Source: Aquisphaera insulae
Lineage (GTDB): Bacteria > Planctomycetota > Planctomycetia > Isosphaerales > Isosphaeraceae
DNA length: 64,000 nt
Direction of reading: 5' to 3'
Assembly (NCBI RefSeq): GCF_011064615.1
Contig: NZ_JAALJH010000018.1
Location: 52,480-116,479, forward strand
Shown: positions 51,348 to 59,596 of the stretch, one piece after another
How the letters are laid out: each line of letters begins with the position of its first letter
Position numbering within the stretch: position 1 is the stretch's first letter
The notes under the pieces: generated by a model
Told to the model about the DNA's origin: nothing
Seen by the model: only the letters and a program-made list of their open reading frames with translations
The model's database searches: none
Program-made: the position numbers and the translations under genes

Positions 51348-51431
51348 GTCGGGATTATAGGCACGAATCGTGCCCCGAGGTCGTAAATGAGGAGCTTGTC
51401 GCGGAGCAGAGTCCATCGGAGGACGGGATGG

Positions 51432-51926
51432 TCAATACAGGCCGGGCCGGACGACGATACATCCGCTTCCGGGGTAGGAGGCCGCATGGATCAACAGCTT
51501 GAGGCCGATCGTGATGAAGAGGGCACACCCGAAGAGGCCGGCCCAGGCTCGACGTTCGCCGAAGAGACCCGCGGCGGCGAAATAGGGGGACACCCACCAG
51601 AGTTGCCAGAGAGCCTCGATGTTCGTGCTCGTGCTCCGGAACGGATTATTCACCCACAGGACGAGGGTATATACGAGTAGCGAAGTGGACAGGATCGTGA
51701 TCCCCTTGATTCCGGTCGGGGGCGATTCGGCCATGGAGCGGAAGAGCTCGATGAGAAAAGTGCCGATGGCGAATCCGGTGAGGAGGAGGATCGCTTGCCG
51801 GTTCCAGGAGTAGTCCGCCTGAAACTCCGATCCCCATCCGATCCCGAGGATAATCGACGCATGGAGTGCGACGGTCGTGACGATGAGGCGGTCGTGACGC
51901 GCGAGGCAACGCCCGATTCGTTTCAT
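51432..51926 (-). CDS. Polytopic membrane protein of unknown function
   Basis: A 164-residue protein with about five hydrophobic segments: LIVTTVALHASIILGIGWG, AILLLTGFAIGTFLIELF, GITILSTSLLVYTLVLWV, LWWVSPYFAAAGLFG and WAGLFGCALFITIGLKLLIH. No conserved family motif was recognised. ATG 51926 was chosen; the long upstream extension is low-quality. GC content is somewhat below the neighbours, which may indicate later acquisition. Unlinked to the genes on either side apart from orientation. Confidence 0.65.
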   Translation of the reverse strand: MKRIGRCLARHDRLIVTTVALHASIILGIGWGSEFQADYSWNRQAILLLTGFAIGTFLIELFRSMAESPPTGIKGITILSTSLLVYTLVLWVNNPFRSTSTNIEALWQLWWVSPYFAAAGLFGERRAWAGLFGCALFITIGLKLLIHAASYPGSGCIVVRPGLY

Positions 51927-52069
51927 GGCCAGCCTCCCAGGCGCAACGCCTGTGCCGCGTCTCCACGGCCCGCATCTCCACAACGGCAAGTGTGATGAAC
52001 TCAGGACGCAATCGCAAGCAAGGACGGGATGGGGAGCAAGCCCTTGCGAATGACGCAACTCAGGCCTGG

Positions 52070-52594
52070 TCACTGCAGCGGGTGCAGGCCCGCTTCCCTG
52101 CGATGCTCGTTCACGAGAGCCAGCGCCCGCGGCTCGTCCTTGAGCAGGCGGATGAGCTGTGAGGACGAACAACCCAGGGAGAGGGCGGCTCGCTTCGGCT
52201 CCCACGCGACCTCGGCGAGGACGTCGAGGGCCTCGGAGAGCACGGCGGGGAAGTCATCGTGACCGGGATTGACCGAGATCTTGCCGCCGCGGCAGCGTCG
52301 GGACCAGAGGTCGGTCGGGCGATACGGATCGAGGCCCGTCGCCCCGGCGGGACGTCGGATCTCGAGGGCGAGCTTGACGCGGAGGCGAAACAGCGCGGTG
52401 GCGCGGTTCTCGCCCTGGGTCCGGCGCTCGGCGGCCTCGGCGGAGAGGCCGGTCGGGCGATGGGTCAGGATGACGGCGGTTTCCACCTTGTTCCGATTCT
52501 GGCCGCCGGGGCCGGATCGTCGGGTGGCGCGAAAGTCGCACTCGGCGGCCAGGGCGTCGGGCGCGAGCCTCGCGGGATGGTCGGTCGAGCTCAT
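52070..52594 (-). CDS. GGQ release-factor-like protein (ArfB/RF-H type)
   Basis: A 174-residue protein with the peptidyl-tRNA hydrolysis motif in FRATRRSGPGGQNRNKVETA (GGQ near 31-33). The catalytic domain follows (TGLSAEAAERRTQGENRATA, LRVKLALEIR) but the codon-recognition domain of RF1/RF2 is missing, as in ribosome-rescue factors. The C-terminal helix (WEPKRAALSLGCSSSQLIRL, LKDEPRALALVNEHRREAGL) is less basic than that of ArfB, so a rescue role is inferred from the fold. ATG 52594 was chosen; GTG 52606 would overlap the PfkB stop by 4 bp (GTGA) and is a real alternative. Confidence 0.85.
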   Translation of the reverse strand: MSSTDHPARLAPDALAAECDFRATRRSGPGGQNRNKVETAVILTHRPTGLSAEAAERRTQGENRATALFRLRVKLALEIRRPAGATGLDPYRPTDLWSRRCRGGKISVNPGHDDFPAVLSEALDVLAEVAWEPKRAALSLGCSSSQLIRLLKDEPRALALVNEHRREAGLHPLQ

Positions 52595-52602
52595 GAGGAG
52601 AT

Positions 52603-53640
52603 TCACGCGGCGGGGATCTGGCCCAGGAACGACTCGAGATCGGCCACCGTTGCGGCGCCCGTCGTCCCGAGCTGGTGGATGACCACGGAGGACGCGACGG
52701 CCGCCAGCGCGATCGCCTCCCGGAGCGTCGCCCCGGCGGCGAGCGCGGCGGCGAGGTTGGCCGTCACGGAATCCCCCGCGCCGACGATATCGATCGGTCC
52801 CCGCACCGGGAGGGCGGGGACGTGCTGGGTCTCGCCGTCGGTCCCGGCGGCGACGATCCCGCGCTCGGCGAGCGTGACGAACACCGGCCGGCGGTTCCGC
52901 CCCGCGAGCGTCGCCGCGATCGCTCGGACCGAGGCGAGGTCGCGGTCCGCGTCGGCACGCTCGCCGAGCAGGGCGGCCAGCTCGACCGCGTTCATCTTGA
53001 AGCTCAGTCCCGGCCAGTCGGCCAGGCCGCGGCGGGAATCCGCCAGGATCGGCAGGTCGGGGTGAGCGGCGGCCAGGGCGGCGATCTCGTCGAGCAGTCC
53101 CCGCGTGACCACGCCCGTCTCGGCCCGGTCCACCTGCTCGAGGACGATGAGGGCGTCGAGCGTCGGTCCCAGGGCGCGAAGATCCTCGCGGAAGCGATTC
53201 GTCAGCGAATCGGGGGTCGGCGTCCAGTTCCTGGAGTCGAGTCGATTCAGCTCGACCGGGGGCCTGCCCGGCTCGATCAGGAGCGGCTTGCAGTAGGTGA
53301 ACGTGCGCCGCTCGGGCGTGGTGAGGAAGTGGTCGAGGACGACGCCGGGCTTGGACCCGAGTGCCCGGCGAAGCTCGTAACCCTCGCCGTCGTCACCGCA
53401 GAAGCTCATGGCGAGGATCCGGCCGACACCCAGCGCGACCAGGTTGTTCAGGATGGTCCCCGCGCCGCCGGGCTGGGCCCGGACCGAGACGACCTGGTGC
53501 ACCGGCAGGCCGGTCTCGATCGACGTCTCCTGCCGCGCCGGATCGATCTCGAGATAGCGGTCCAGGCAGAAGTCGCCGAGGACCCCGATGGTCAGCCCGG
53601 AAAAGGCCGAGGTCAAGGCGCGGAACCGGTCGTGGTTCAT
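52603..53640 (-). CDS. PfkB-family sugar kinase (HldE/RfaE-like)
   Basis: A 345-residue kinase. It opens with IGVLGDFCLDRYLEI, has the glycine pair in QPGGAGTILNNLVALG, and the PfkB signature IDIVGAGDSVTANLAAALAA with the catalytic Asp near residue 295. The overall form is closest to the kinase half of HldE, which phosphorylates heptose 7-phosphate; the actual sugar is unknown. It overlaps the unknown upstream gene by 4 bp (ATGA, 53637-53640) and is followed by the GGQ protein. Confidence 0.9.
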   Translation of the reverse strand: MNHDRFRALTSAFSGLTIGVLGDFCLDRYLEIDPARQETSIETGLPVHQVVSVRAQPGGAGTILNNLVALGVGRILAMSFCGDDGEGYELRRALGSKPGVVLDHFLTTPERRTFTYCKPLLIEPGRPPVELNRLDSRNWTPTPDSLTNRFREDLRALGPTLDALIVLEQVDRAETGVVTRGLLDEIAALAAAHPDLPILADSRRGLADWPGLSFKMNAVELAALLGERADADRDLASVRAIAATLAGRNRRPVFVTLAERGIVAAGTDGETQHVPALPVRGPIDIVGAGDSVTANLAAALAAGATLREAIALAAVASSVVIHQLGTTGAATVADLESFLGQIPAA

Positions 53641-54749
53641 GAGTCGGCCCGCAGGAGCAGGTGGTGGAGGTTGTGGATGAAGGCCGCGTTGTCGGACTGG
53701 ACGTAGTGCATCTCCCCGCCCATCCGCGCGTAGCTCTTGCAGAACCGCAGGTAGTAGGCCGGGTTCGACTTGGGGGGCTCCCCCTGCGTCCAGTCCCAGC
53801 CGCCGCCGTCCTGGAGGTCGACGACGAAGATCGAATGGCCGGAGACGATCGGCCGGCCGTCCTGGAGCCGGAGGTTGTTGACGCAGCTCAGCGTCTTCTC
53901 GAAGACCTGCGGCCCCATGATCGCCGAGCCCACGGAGAGGACGACGCCGTCGTCCAGGGTGTCCACCGATCCGGCCATCAGGCGGAAGTCGGCCGCCGCC
54001 GCCCGGCCGATCGCGGCACCGTTGAACATGGGATGATTGGCGATGATGTCGTAGCCGATCCCCGGATGGATCGTCATCGCCACGCCATGCCGGAAGGCAC
54101 CGGCCAGGATGGACGCCTCTTTCCAGCGGTGGTGGACGTCGATCCGGCCCGACGGCAACCCGTGAGCGTGCATCGCGAGCAAGGTGTCCGCCCAGGCGGG
54201 GGCGAGCGGGTGCAAGGGGGCCTCGCGGAGGAGCCGCTCGAGCTCCGCTCGCTGCGGCAGCGTGGTCCCGTCCTCGGCGATGAATCGGCCGAGCGAAGCC
54301 CCGTAGCCCTCGCCGCGGAGGCCGCCCGAGAGCAGGGCCAGGTGGATATTGCGGCCGGTCTCCTCCCAGGAGCCGAACGTCCCGGTGGCGACGTTGGCCC
54401 GGACGCTCTCGGTCGACCGGCCGAACCAGGAATACTCCCAGTCGTGGATCGTCCCCGCGCCGTTGGTGGCCAGGTGGGTGAGGAAGCCGCCATCCATCAG
54501 CTCCGTGAGGAGCCGGACGGCGCCGTTGCGGAGCAGGTGGGCGCCGTAGATGAGTATCACCCCGGCGCCCTTCTCGCGGGCCTGCCGGATCTTCGCCGCG
54601 GCGGCCGTCACCTGGGCGGCGACCGGCGCGGAGAGGGCCGGCGGCGGCGCGGCGGGATCGATCACGACGTCCTCGACGCGCGTGAGGCTGTTCCTCTGCT
54701 CGAGCGGCAGGGTCTTCAGTCGGCTGAGATCGAGCGGCCTGGCTGTCAT
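53637..54749 (-). CDS. Conserved-looking protein of unknown function, in sugar-kinase/HAD operon
   Basis: A 370-residue soluble protein I cannot assign. It has Rossmann-like strands and glycine turns (GAGVILIYGAHLLRNGAVRL, GGFLTHLATNGAGTIHDWEY) and a motif-rich centre (AMTIHPGIGYDIIANHPMFN, GSVDTLDDGVVLSVGSAIMG) that suggests an active site with His, Asp and Asn. The part YGAHLLRNG ... NGAG reminds me loosely of NAD-dependent deoxyhypusine-synthase-like folds; this is a guess. Both ends overlap neighbours by 4 bp (HAD at 54746-54749, PfkB at 53637-53640), so it must belong to the same pathway. Confidence 0.78.
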   Translation of the reverse strand: MTARPLDLSRLKTLPLEQRNSLTRVEDVVIDPAAPPPALSAPVAAQVTAAAAKIRQAREKGAGVILIYGAHLLRNGAVRLLTELMDGGFLTHLATNGAGTIHDWEYSWFGRSTESVRANVATGTFGSWEETGRNIHLALLSGGLRGEGYGASLGRFIAEDGTTLPQRAELERLLREAPLHPLAPAWADTLLAMHAHGLPSGRIDVHHRWKEASILAGAFRHGVAMTIHPGIGYDIIANHPMFNGAAIGRAAAADFRLMAGSVDTLDDGVVLSVGSAIMGPQVFEKTLSCVNNLRLQDGRPIVSGHSIFVVDLQDGGGWDWTQGEPPKSNPAYYLRFCKSYARMGGEMHYVQSDNAAFIHNLHHLLLRADS

Positions 54750-55612
54750 CGTCCGAGGATCCGTTGCAGGAGCGGGGCGGCATCGCGGTAGTCCGGGATC
54801 AGGACATCCGCCCCGACGCCCGTGAGCCGCTCGCGCTTCCATTCGTCCATCTTGCCGGAGCCGTTGTTCGCCTCGTCGCTGCAGACCGCGACGGCGAGCC
54901 CGCCGGCCTCCTTGGTGTTCTCGATCTCCACGTAGCCGTCGCCGAACGAGAGCAGCCCCGCGCCCGGGATGGCATTCTCGCGGAGGATCCGCTCGATGAC
55001 CATCTTCTTGGAGAAGGTCTTGTAATCGTCCTGGGCGCCGTAGATCCGCGGGCCGAAGAACTCGTTCAGGCCCAGCAGCTCCGCCTCCTGCTTGACGAAG
55101 ACCTCGTCCGTGCCGCTGGCGAGGTAGATGGCCAGGCCCCGGCCGCGGAGGTCCTCGAGCAGGGCCCTGGCGCCGTGGACGAGCAGCTCATCGGGACGGA
55201 TCGTGCCGGCGCGAAGGCCCTCGACGCGGTCGGCGATCCGGAGGTCGAGGCGGCGGAGGTACTCGTGCTTGTACCAGAGCGGCTCCTTCGGCTCGCCGCC
55301 GCGGTCGCGGATCCGGTCGGCGAGCTGGATCATCTGGTAGATCGTCTGCTTGCCGTTGAGCCGCATGATGTCGTCGTAGGCCAATCGCCGGCGATCCTGT
55401 TCGGACTCGCCCGGCAGCGGCGGCAGGGCCTCGGTGAACATCGGGACCATGACCTCGGGCCAGCCCTGGCGGATCAGCGACAGGGTGCCGTCGAAGTCGA
55501 ACAGGACGTGGCTGATCCCCGGCCTGGGGGAGAACGAGGGCCGGAGGATCACCTCCCCGGCGAATTCGCCCGACGAGGGGACGGCGGAGTCCGGCGGTGT
55601 GGGCACGCTCAT
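54746..55612 (-). CDS. HAD-superfamily phosphatase
   Basis: A 288-residue HAD hydrolase. Motif I is VLFDFDGTLSLIRQGW (nucleophile and acid Asp near 38-40), motif II YLASGTDE, motif III Lys in KTFSKKMVIERIL and motif IV SFGDGYVEIENTKEAGGLAV. The long alpha cap (about 60-145) indicates a small phosphorylated substrate. It is the first gene of HAD - unknown - PfkB - GGQ protein, and its pairing with an HldE-like kinase suggests a phosphosugar. Confidence 0.9.
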   Translation of the reverse strand: MSVPTPPDSAVPSSGEFAGEVILRPSFSPRPGISHVLFDFDGTLSLIRQGWPEVMVPMFTEALPPLPGESEQDRRRLAYDDIMRLNGKQTIYQMIQLADRIRDRGGEPKEPLWYKHEYLRRLDLRIADRVEGLRAGTIRPDELLVHGARALLEDLRGRGLAIYLASGTDEVFVKQEAELLGLNEFFGPRIYGAQDDYKTFSKKMVIERILRENAIPGAGLLSFGDGYVEIENTKEAGGLAVAVCSDEANNGSGKMDEWKRERLTGVGADVLIPDYRDAAPLLQRILGR

Positions 55613-55848
55613 CGTGTCTGGATCGTCCTGGGGAACGTGGCGGGATCCTCGGTCGGCGGCCGGCGACCATGACCCGGCCTCGCTGGGACGATGATACGTC
55701 CGAGAGCCCCGGACCGCGAGAGTGGACCGGGGCGGAAACTTGCCGGCTCGCGGGCCGGCCTGTAACCTGAACCGGGCGAGGCCGGCGCCCCGCGCGGCGG
55801 GATCGCGCCCGGGCGTCGGCGGCCCGCAGTCGGAGACTCGTCCCGCCG

Positions 55849-56886
55849 ATGCCCGTAGCCCGCTGGAAACGCCCGCTCGCCCTGACGATCAAGGTGGCCG
55901 TGACCCTGCTGGTCCTCTGGGCGCTCGGGCGGCAAGTGCTCCGGACCTGGGACGACCTCAGGAGCCATGAGGTGGCCTTCCACCTCCGGCCCGCTCGGCT
56001 GGTCCTGTCCGGTCTTCTCTATCTGGTCGGCCTCGGCTGTTGCGGTGCCTTCTACCAGCAGGTCCTCCGCGCCAGCCCCTCGCCGATCGGGATCGCCCCG
56101 GCCCTGCGAGCGTACCTGATCAGCCACCTGGGGAAATACGTCCCCGGCAAGGCGATGGTCGTCGTGATCCGGGCGGGCCTGTCCGTCCCCTACGGGGCCC
56201 GCGCGGCGACGTCGGCGATCGCCACGTTCTACGAGACGCTCGTGATGATGGCCTCCGGCTCGCTGGTCGCCGCGGCGGGCTTCGCGCTGGCCGGCCCCAG
56301 CCCGGTGCTGGCGCTTCGGCTGCCGGCGGTCGGGACGATCGCGGTGGAGCAATACCAGCTCGCGGCGGCGGCCTCGCTGGGGCTTGCGCTCGCGTTCCTC
56401 CTCGTGGTCATGCCGTGGGCCTTCCGAAGACTCTCGCTCCTCTTCAGCCTCCCGTTCCCGAAGGTCGGGGTGGAGGCCCTGCCGCGGTTCGACGGCGGAT
56501 TGATGCTCCGAGGGCTCGGCTGGACGACCGCGACATGGATCTGCTTCGGCGCCAGCCAGATCGAGGTCGTCCGGGCGCTCGTCCCGGTGGAGGCGAGCCG
56601 CTGGCCCGGGCTGATGCCGGTGGTGACGGCCGCGGTGGCCTTCGCGACGGTCGCCGGCTTCCTCGTCGCGGTGATGCCGGGGGGGCTCGGCGTCCGCGAG
56701 GGGATCCTGATGCTGGCCCTCGCGCCGGCGGTCGGCGGGGAGGACGTCGCGGTGGTCGCCGCGCTGGTGCTCCGGCTGGTCTGGGCGGCCGTGGAGGTCC
56801 TGTCCGCGATGATCCTGCTTCCCCTCGGTGCTCACGCACGGCGGGTCCCCCAACTGCCGGCCGAGGCCGGATCGAGCGTGCCATGA
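55849..56886 (+). CDS. Flippase-like membrane protein (lysylphosphatidylglycerol synthase TM region / UPF0104)
   Basis: A 345-residue protein with about eight membrane helices. Family landmarks are HLGKYVPGKAMVVVIRAGL (about 94-112), the ATFYETLVMMASG helix and VMPGGLGVREGILMLAL (about 280-296). These integral domains, without the LPG synthase catalytic half, are thought to move lipid-linked substrates; no direct proof exists for this subgroup. The stop overlaps the next gene by 4 bp. ATG 55849 is the first start in the frame. Confidence 0.88.
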   Translation: MPVARWKRPLALTIKVAVTLLVLWALGRQVLRTWDDLRSHEVAFHLRPARLVLSGLLYLVGLGCCGAFYQQVLRASPSPIGIAPALRAYLISHLGKYVPGKAMVVVIRAGLSVPYGARAATSAIATFYETLVMMASGSLVAAAGFALAGPSPVLALRLPAVGTIAVEQYQLAAAASLGLALAFLLVVMPWAFRRLSLLFSLPFPKVGVEALPRFDGGLMLRGLGWTTATWICFGASQIEVVRALVPVEASRWPGLMPVVTAAVAFATVAGFLVAVMPGGLGVREGILMLALAPAVGGEDVAVVAALVLRLVWAAVEVLSAMILLPLGAHARRVPQLPAEAGSSVP

Positions 56887-57836
56887 TCAGCGTCGTCATC
56901 CCCGTCTACAATGAGGAAGGGAGCCTGAGCGAGCTCCACCGCCAGCTCGCGAGCGTCCTCGCCGACGGCCGGCTCGGGCCGCATGAGCTCGTCTTCGTGG
57001 ACGACGGCAGCACCGACGGATCCTGGCGGACGATCTCGGAAATCTCCCGGGCGGACCATCGCATCCGGGCCATCCGATTCCGCCGCAACTTCGGCAAGGC
57101 CGCGGCGCTCACGGCCGGGTTCCAGGCGGCGCAGGGCTCGCGGGTCTTCACCATGGACGCGGACCTCCAGGACGATCCGGCGGAGATCCCCCGCTTCCTG
57201 GCCAAGCTCGACGAGGGATTCGACGTGGTCAGCGGCTGGAAGAAGGTCCGTCACGACCCGTGGCACAAGGTGATCCCCAGCCGGATCTTCAACGCGATGG
57301 TGAGCCGGATGACCGGCTGCCGGCTGCACGACCACAACTGCGGCTTCAAGGCGTACCGCGCGGAGGTCCTCCGCGAGGTCGGCATCTACGGCGAGTTGCA
57401 CCGGTTCGTCCCGGTCCTGGCACACGCCCGGGGATTCCGCGTCTCCGAGATCGTCGTGACCCATCGGGCCCGGCGGCACGGCCGCTCCAAGTACGGTTTC
57501 TCGCGGTTCATGAAGGGATTCCTGGACCTGCTCACGGTGCGGTTCCTGACGGGCTTCCGGCAGCGTCCGCTGCACATCCTGGGCGGGGCCGGGCTCGCGC
57601 TCACGAGCGTCGGCGTCCTCGTGCTCCTGTACATGGCCGGGCTCTGGGTCGCCGGCGAGAGGCCCATCGGCAACCGCCCCCCGCTCCTCTACGCGCTCGC
57701 GTTCCTGATCGTGGGGGTCCAGCTCCTGGGCGTGGGGATCCTCGCGGAGATGGTCACGTCCTACAACATCCGCCCCGGAGACACCTACAGCATCGCCGAG
57801 CGGCTGGAGCCCCCGGACGAGGATCCCGAAGGATGA
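56883..57836 (+). CDS. GT2 glycosyltransferase (DPM1/ArnC-like)
   Basis: A 317-residue membrane glycosyltransferase. The GT-A domain covers 1-225: VVIPVYNEEGSL, VFVDDGSTDGSW, the DxD-bearing MDADLQDDP, and RRHGRSKYGFSRF near 208. Two C-terminal membrane helices follow (LGGAGLALTSVGVLVLLYM, YALAFLIVGVQLLGVGILAE). This is the form of transferases that move sugars onto polyprenyl phosphate at the cytosolic face. Coupled by 4-bp overlaps to the flippase-like gene before and pnuC after. Confidence 0.92.
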   Translation: MISVVIPVYNEEGSLSELHRQLASVLADGRLGPHELVFVDDGSTDGSWRTISEISRADHRIRAIRFRRNFGKAAALTAGFQAAQGSRVFTMDADLQDDPAEIPRFLAKLDEGFDVVSGWKKVRHDPWHKVIPSRIFNAMVSRMTGCRLHDHNCGFKAYRAEVLREVGIYGELHRFVPVLAHARGFRVSEIVVTHRARRHGRSKYGFSRFMKGFLDLLTVRFLTGFRQRPLHILGGAGLALTSVGVLVLLYMAGLWVAGERPIGNRPPLLYALAFLIVGVQLLGVGILAEMVTSYNIRPGDTYSIAERLEPPDEDPEG

Positions 57837-58513
57837 GCCGGGGCGGACGTCTCGACGCCTGGGGCGGGTCGGTCCCGATCGGCCTGGTGGCCTGCGTCGC
57901 CCTGGCCCTGGCCGCGCGGGGACTGGCGAGCCCGCTGGAGGCGGCGTCGTTCGTCACCGGGGCCGTCTGCGTCTGGCTGACGGTCAAGGAGAACGTCTGG
58001 AACTTCCCGATCGGCCTGGTGAACGTCGCGACCTTCGGCGTCGTCTTCGCCCGCGCGGGGCTGTACGCGGATGCGGCCCTCCAGGCCGCGTATTTCGCCC
58101 TCTGCTCGCGCGGCTGGTATCTCTGGGCCCTGGGCGGTGAGGACCGTTCGGGCCTGAAGGTGGCGGTCGCCGGGGCCGCGGAGCGGCTCGGGGTGGCCGC
58201 CGCGGTGGCCGCGATGACGGCCATCGTCTGGCCGATCCTCGCCCGCGCGGGCGACTCCGCCCCGTTCTGGGACGCCTTGACGACGTCCATCAGCCTCGGG
58301 GCACAATGGCTCCTGAATCGCAAGCGGCTGGAAAGCTGGCTGGCCTGGATCCTCGTCGATGCCATCTATGTTCCCCTGTACGCGTCGAAGGAGCTCTACC
58401 TGACCGCGGTCCTGTACGCGATCTTCCTGGGGATGGCGGTCCTGGGGCTCCGAGAATGGCGGGCGCGGGCGGATCGCTCGAAGCCGGCCGTGGCCGCGGA
58501 GGTGCCGGGATGA
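57833..58513 (+). CDS. pnuC: Nicotinamide riboside/mononucleotide transporter PnuC
   Basis: A 226-residue transporter with about seven helices. The PnuC signature is clear in VWLTVKENVWNFPIGLVNVA (about 43-62) and in AQWLLNRKRLESWLAWILVD (about 160-180), which supply the aromatic and Asn residues that hold the pyridine nucleoside. It lets NAD precursors in by facilitated diffusion. ATG 57833 and the nadR start both form ATGA overlaps, so uptake and phosphorylation are translated together. Confidence 0.94.
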   Translation: MSRGGRLDAWGGSVPIGLVACVALALAARGLASPLEAASFVTGAVCVWLTVKENVWNFPIGLVNVATFGVVFARAGLYADAALQAAYFALCSRGWYLWALGGEDRSGLKVAVAGAAERLGVAAAVAAMTAIVWPILARAGDSAPFWDALTTSISLGAQWLLNRKRLESWLAWILVDAIYVPLYASKELYLTAVLYAIFLGMAVLGLREWRARADRSKPAVAAEVPG

Positions 58514-59499
58514 CGCTCGGCTTCGTCGTCGGGAAGTTCTACCCGCCGCATCGCGGGCACAAGTACCTGATCGAGACCGCGAGGCGGCAGGTCGATCACC
58601 TGGTCGTCATGGTGGCGGATCATCCGTCGCAGGTGATCCCCGGTGCGTTGCGGAAGGCCTGGCTCGAGGAGATCCACCCGGACTCCGACATTCGGCTCGT
58701 GCCCGACGAGCTCGGCGACGACACGGCGCTCTGGGCCGAGTTCACGCTGGGATACCTTGGCCGGGCGCCGGACGTCGTCTTCACGAGCGAGGATTACGGT
58801 TGGGAATTCGCCCGGCTCATGGGGGCACGTCATGTCCTGGTCGACCAGCCAAGGGCCGCGGTGCCGATCTCCGGGACGAAGGTCCGCGAGTCGCCCCTCG
58901 ATCATCTGGACTGGCTGGAGCCATGCGTCCGGGCCCACTTCGTCCGCCGGGTTGTGCTTGTCGGTGCGGAGTCGACGGGGAAGACGACGCTGGCCCAACG
59001 GCTGGCCCGCCGCTTCGGGACGATCTGGGTCCCCGAGTACGGCCGCGAGCACTGGGAGGCGAAGATCGCGGGGCTCTCGATGGACGACCCGGCCCCGTCC
59101 TGGACGCGCGAGGAGTTCGTCCAGATCGCGAGCACGCAGCAGGCCCGCGAAGGCGAGCTGGCGAGGGCGGCCGACCGCGTCTTGTTCTGCGACACCAACG
59201 CCTTCGCCACCGGGACGTGGTTCGAGCGTTACCAGCATCGGCGCGATCTCGAGGTGGACGCCATCGGCGCGCGGGACCGCGTGGACCTGTACCTCCTGAC
59301 GGCGCCGGACGTCCCCTTCGTGCAGGATGGTTTTCGCGACGGTGAGCGGATCCGCGGCTGGATGCACGGACGGTTCCTCGAACAGCTCGCGGCGGGGAAG
59401 ACGCCGTGGCGTTTGCTGGAGGGGCCCTATCCGGATCGCGAGTCCGCGGCGGTCGCCGCGATCGAGGAGCTTCTCCGGGAACGCCGGCCGGTGCGTTGA
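58510..59499 (+). CDS. nadR: Bifunctional NMN adenylyltransferase/ribosylnicotinamide kinase (NadR without HTH)
   Basis: A 329-residue NadR. The adenylyltransferase half has VVGKFYPPHRGHKYLIETAR (HxGH at 14-17) and VPISGTKVRESP. The kinase half has P-loop LVGAESTGKTTLAQRL near 150-165 and a C-terminal NMN-kinase fold. The DNA-binding N-terminus of enteric NadR is absent, so it is enzymatic only. It turns nicotinamide riboside brought in by PnuC into NMN and NAD. The start overlaps pnuC by ATGA (58510-58513). Confidence 0.94.
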   Translation: MTLGFVVGKFYPPHRGHKYLIETARRQVDHLVVMVADHPSQVIPGALRKAWLEEIHPDSDIRLVPDELGDDTALWAEFTLGYLGRAPDVVFTSEDYGWEFARLMGARHVLVDQPRAAVPISGTKVRESPLDHLDWLEPCVRAHFVRRVVLVGAESTGKTTLAQRLARRFGTIWVPEYGREHWEAKIAGLSMDDPAPSWTREEFVQIASTQQAREGELARAADRVLFCDTNAFATGTWFERYQHRRDLEVDAIGARDRVDLYLLTAPDVPFVQDGFRDGERIRGWMHGRFLEQLAAGKTPWRLLEGPYPDRESAAVAAIEELLRERRPVR

Positions 59500-59596
59500 C
59501 AGGAGCGGAGACGGCCTTGATGCTAGTAAAGGCCCATGCGCTTCCGGTTTCGCGCGTCGGGCCTCCCTCCCGTTCACCCTCCCCGCGAGCCAGACG

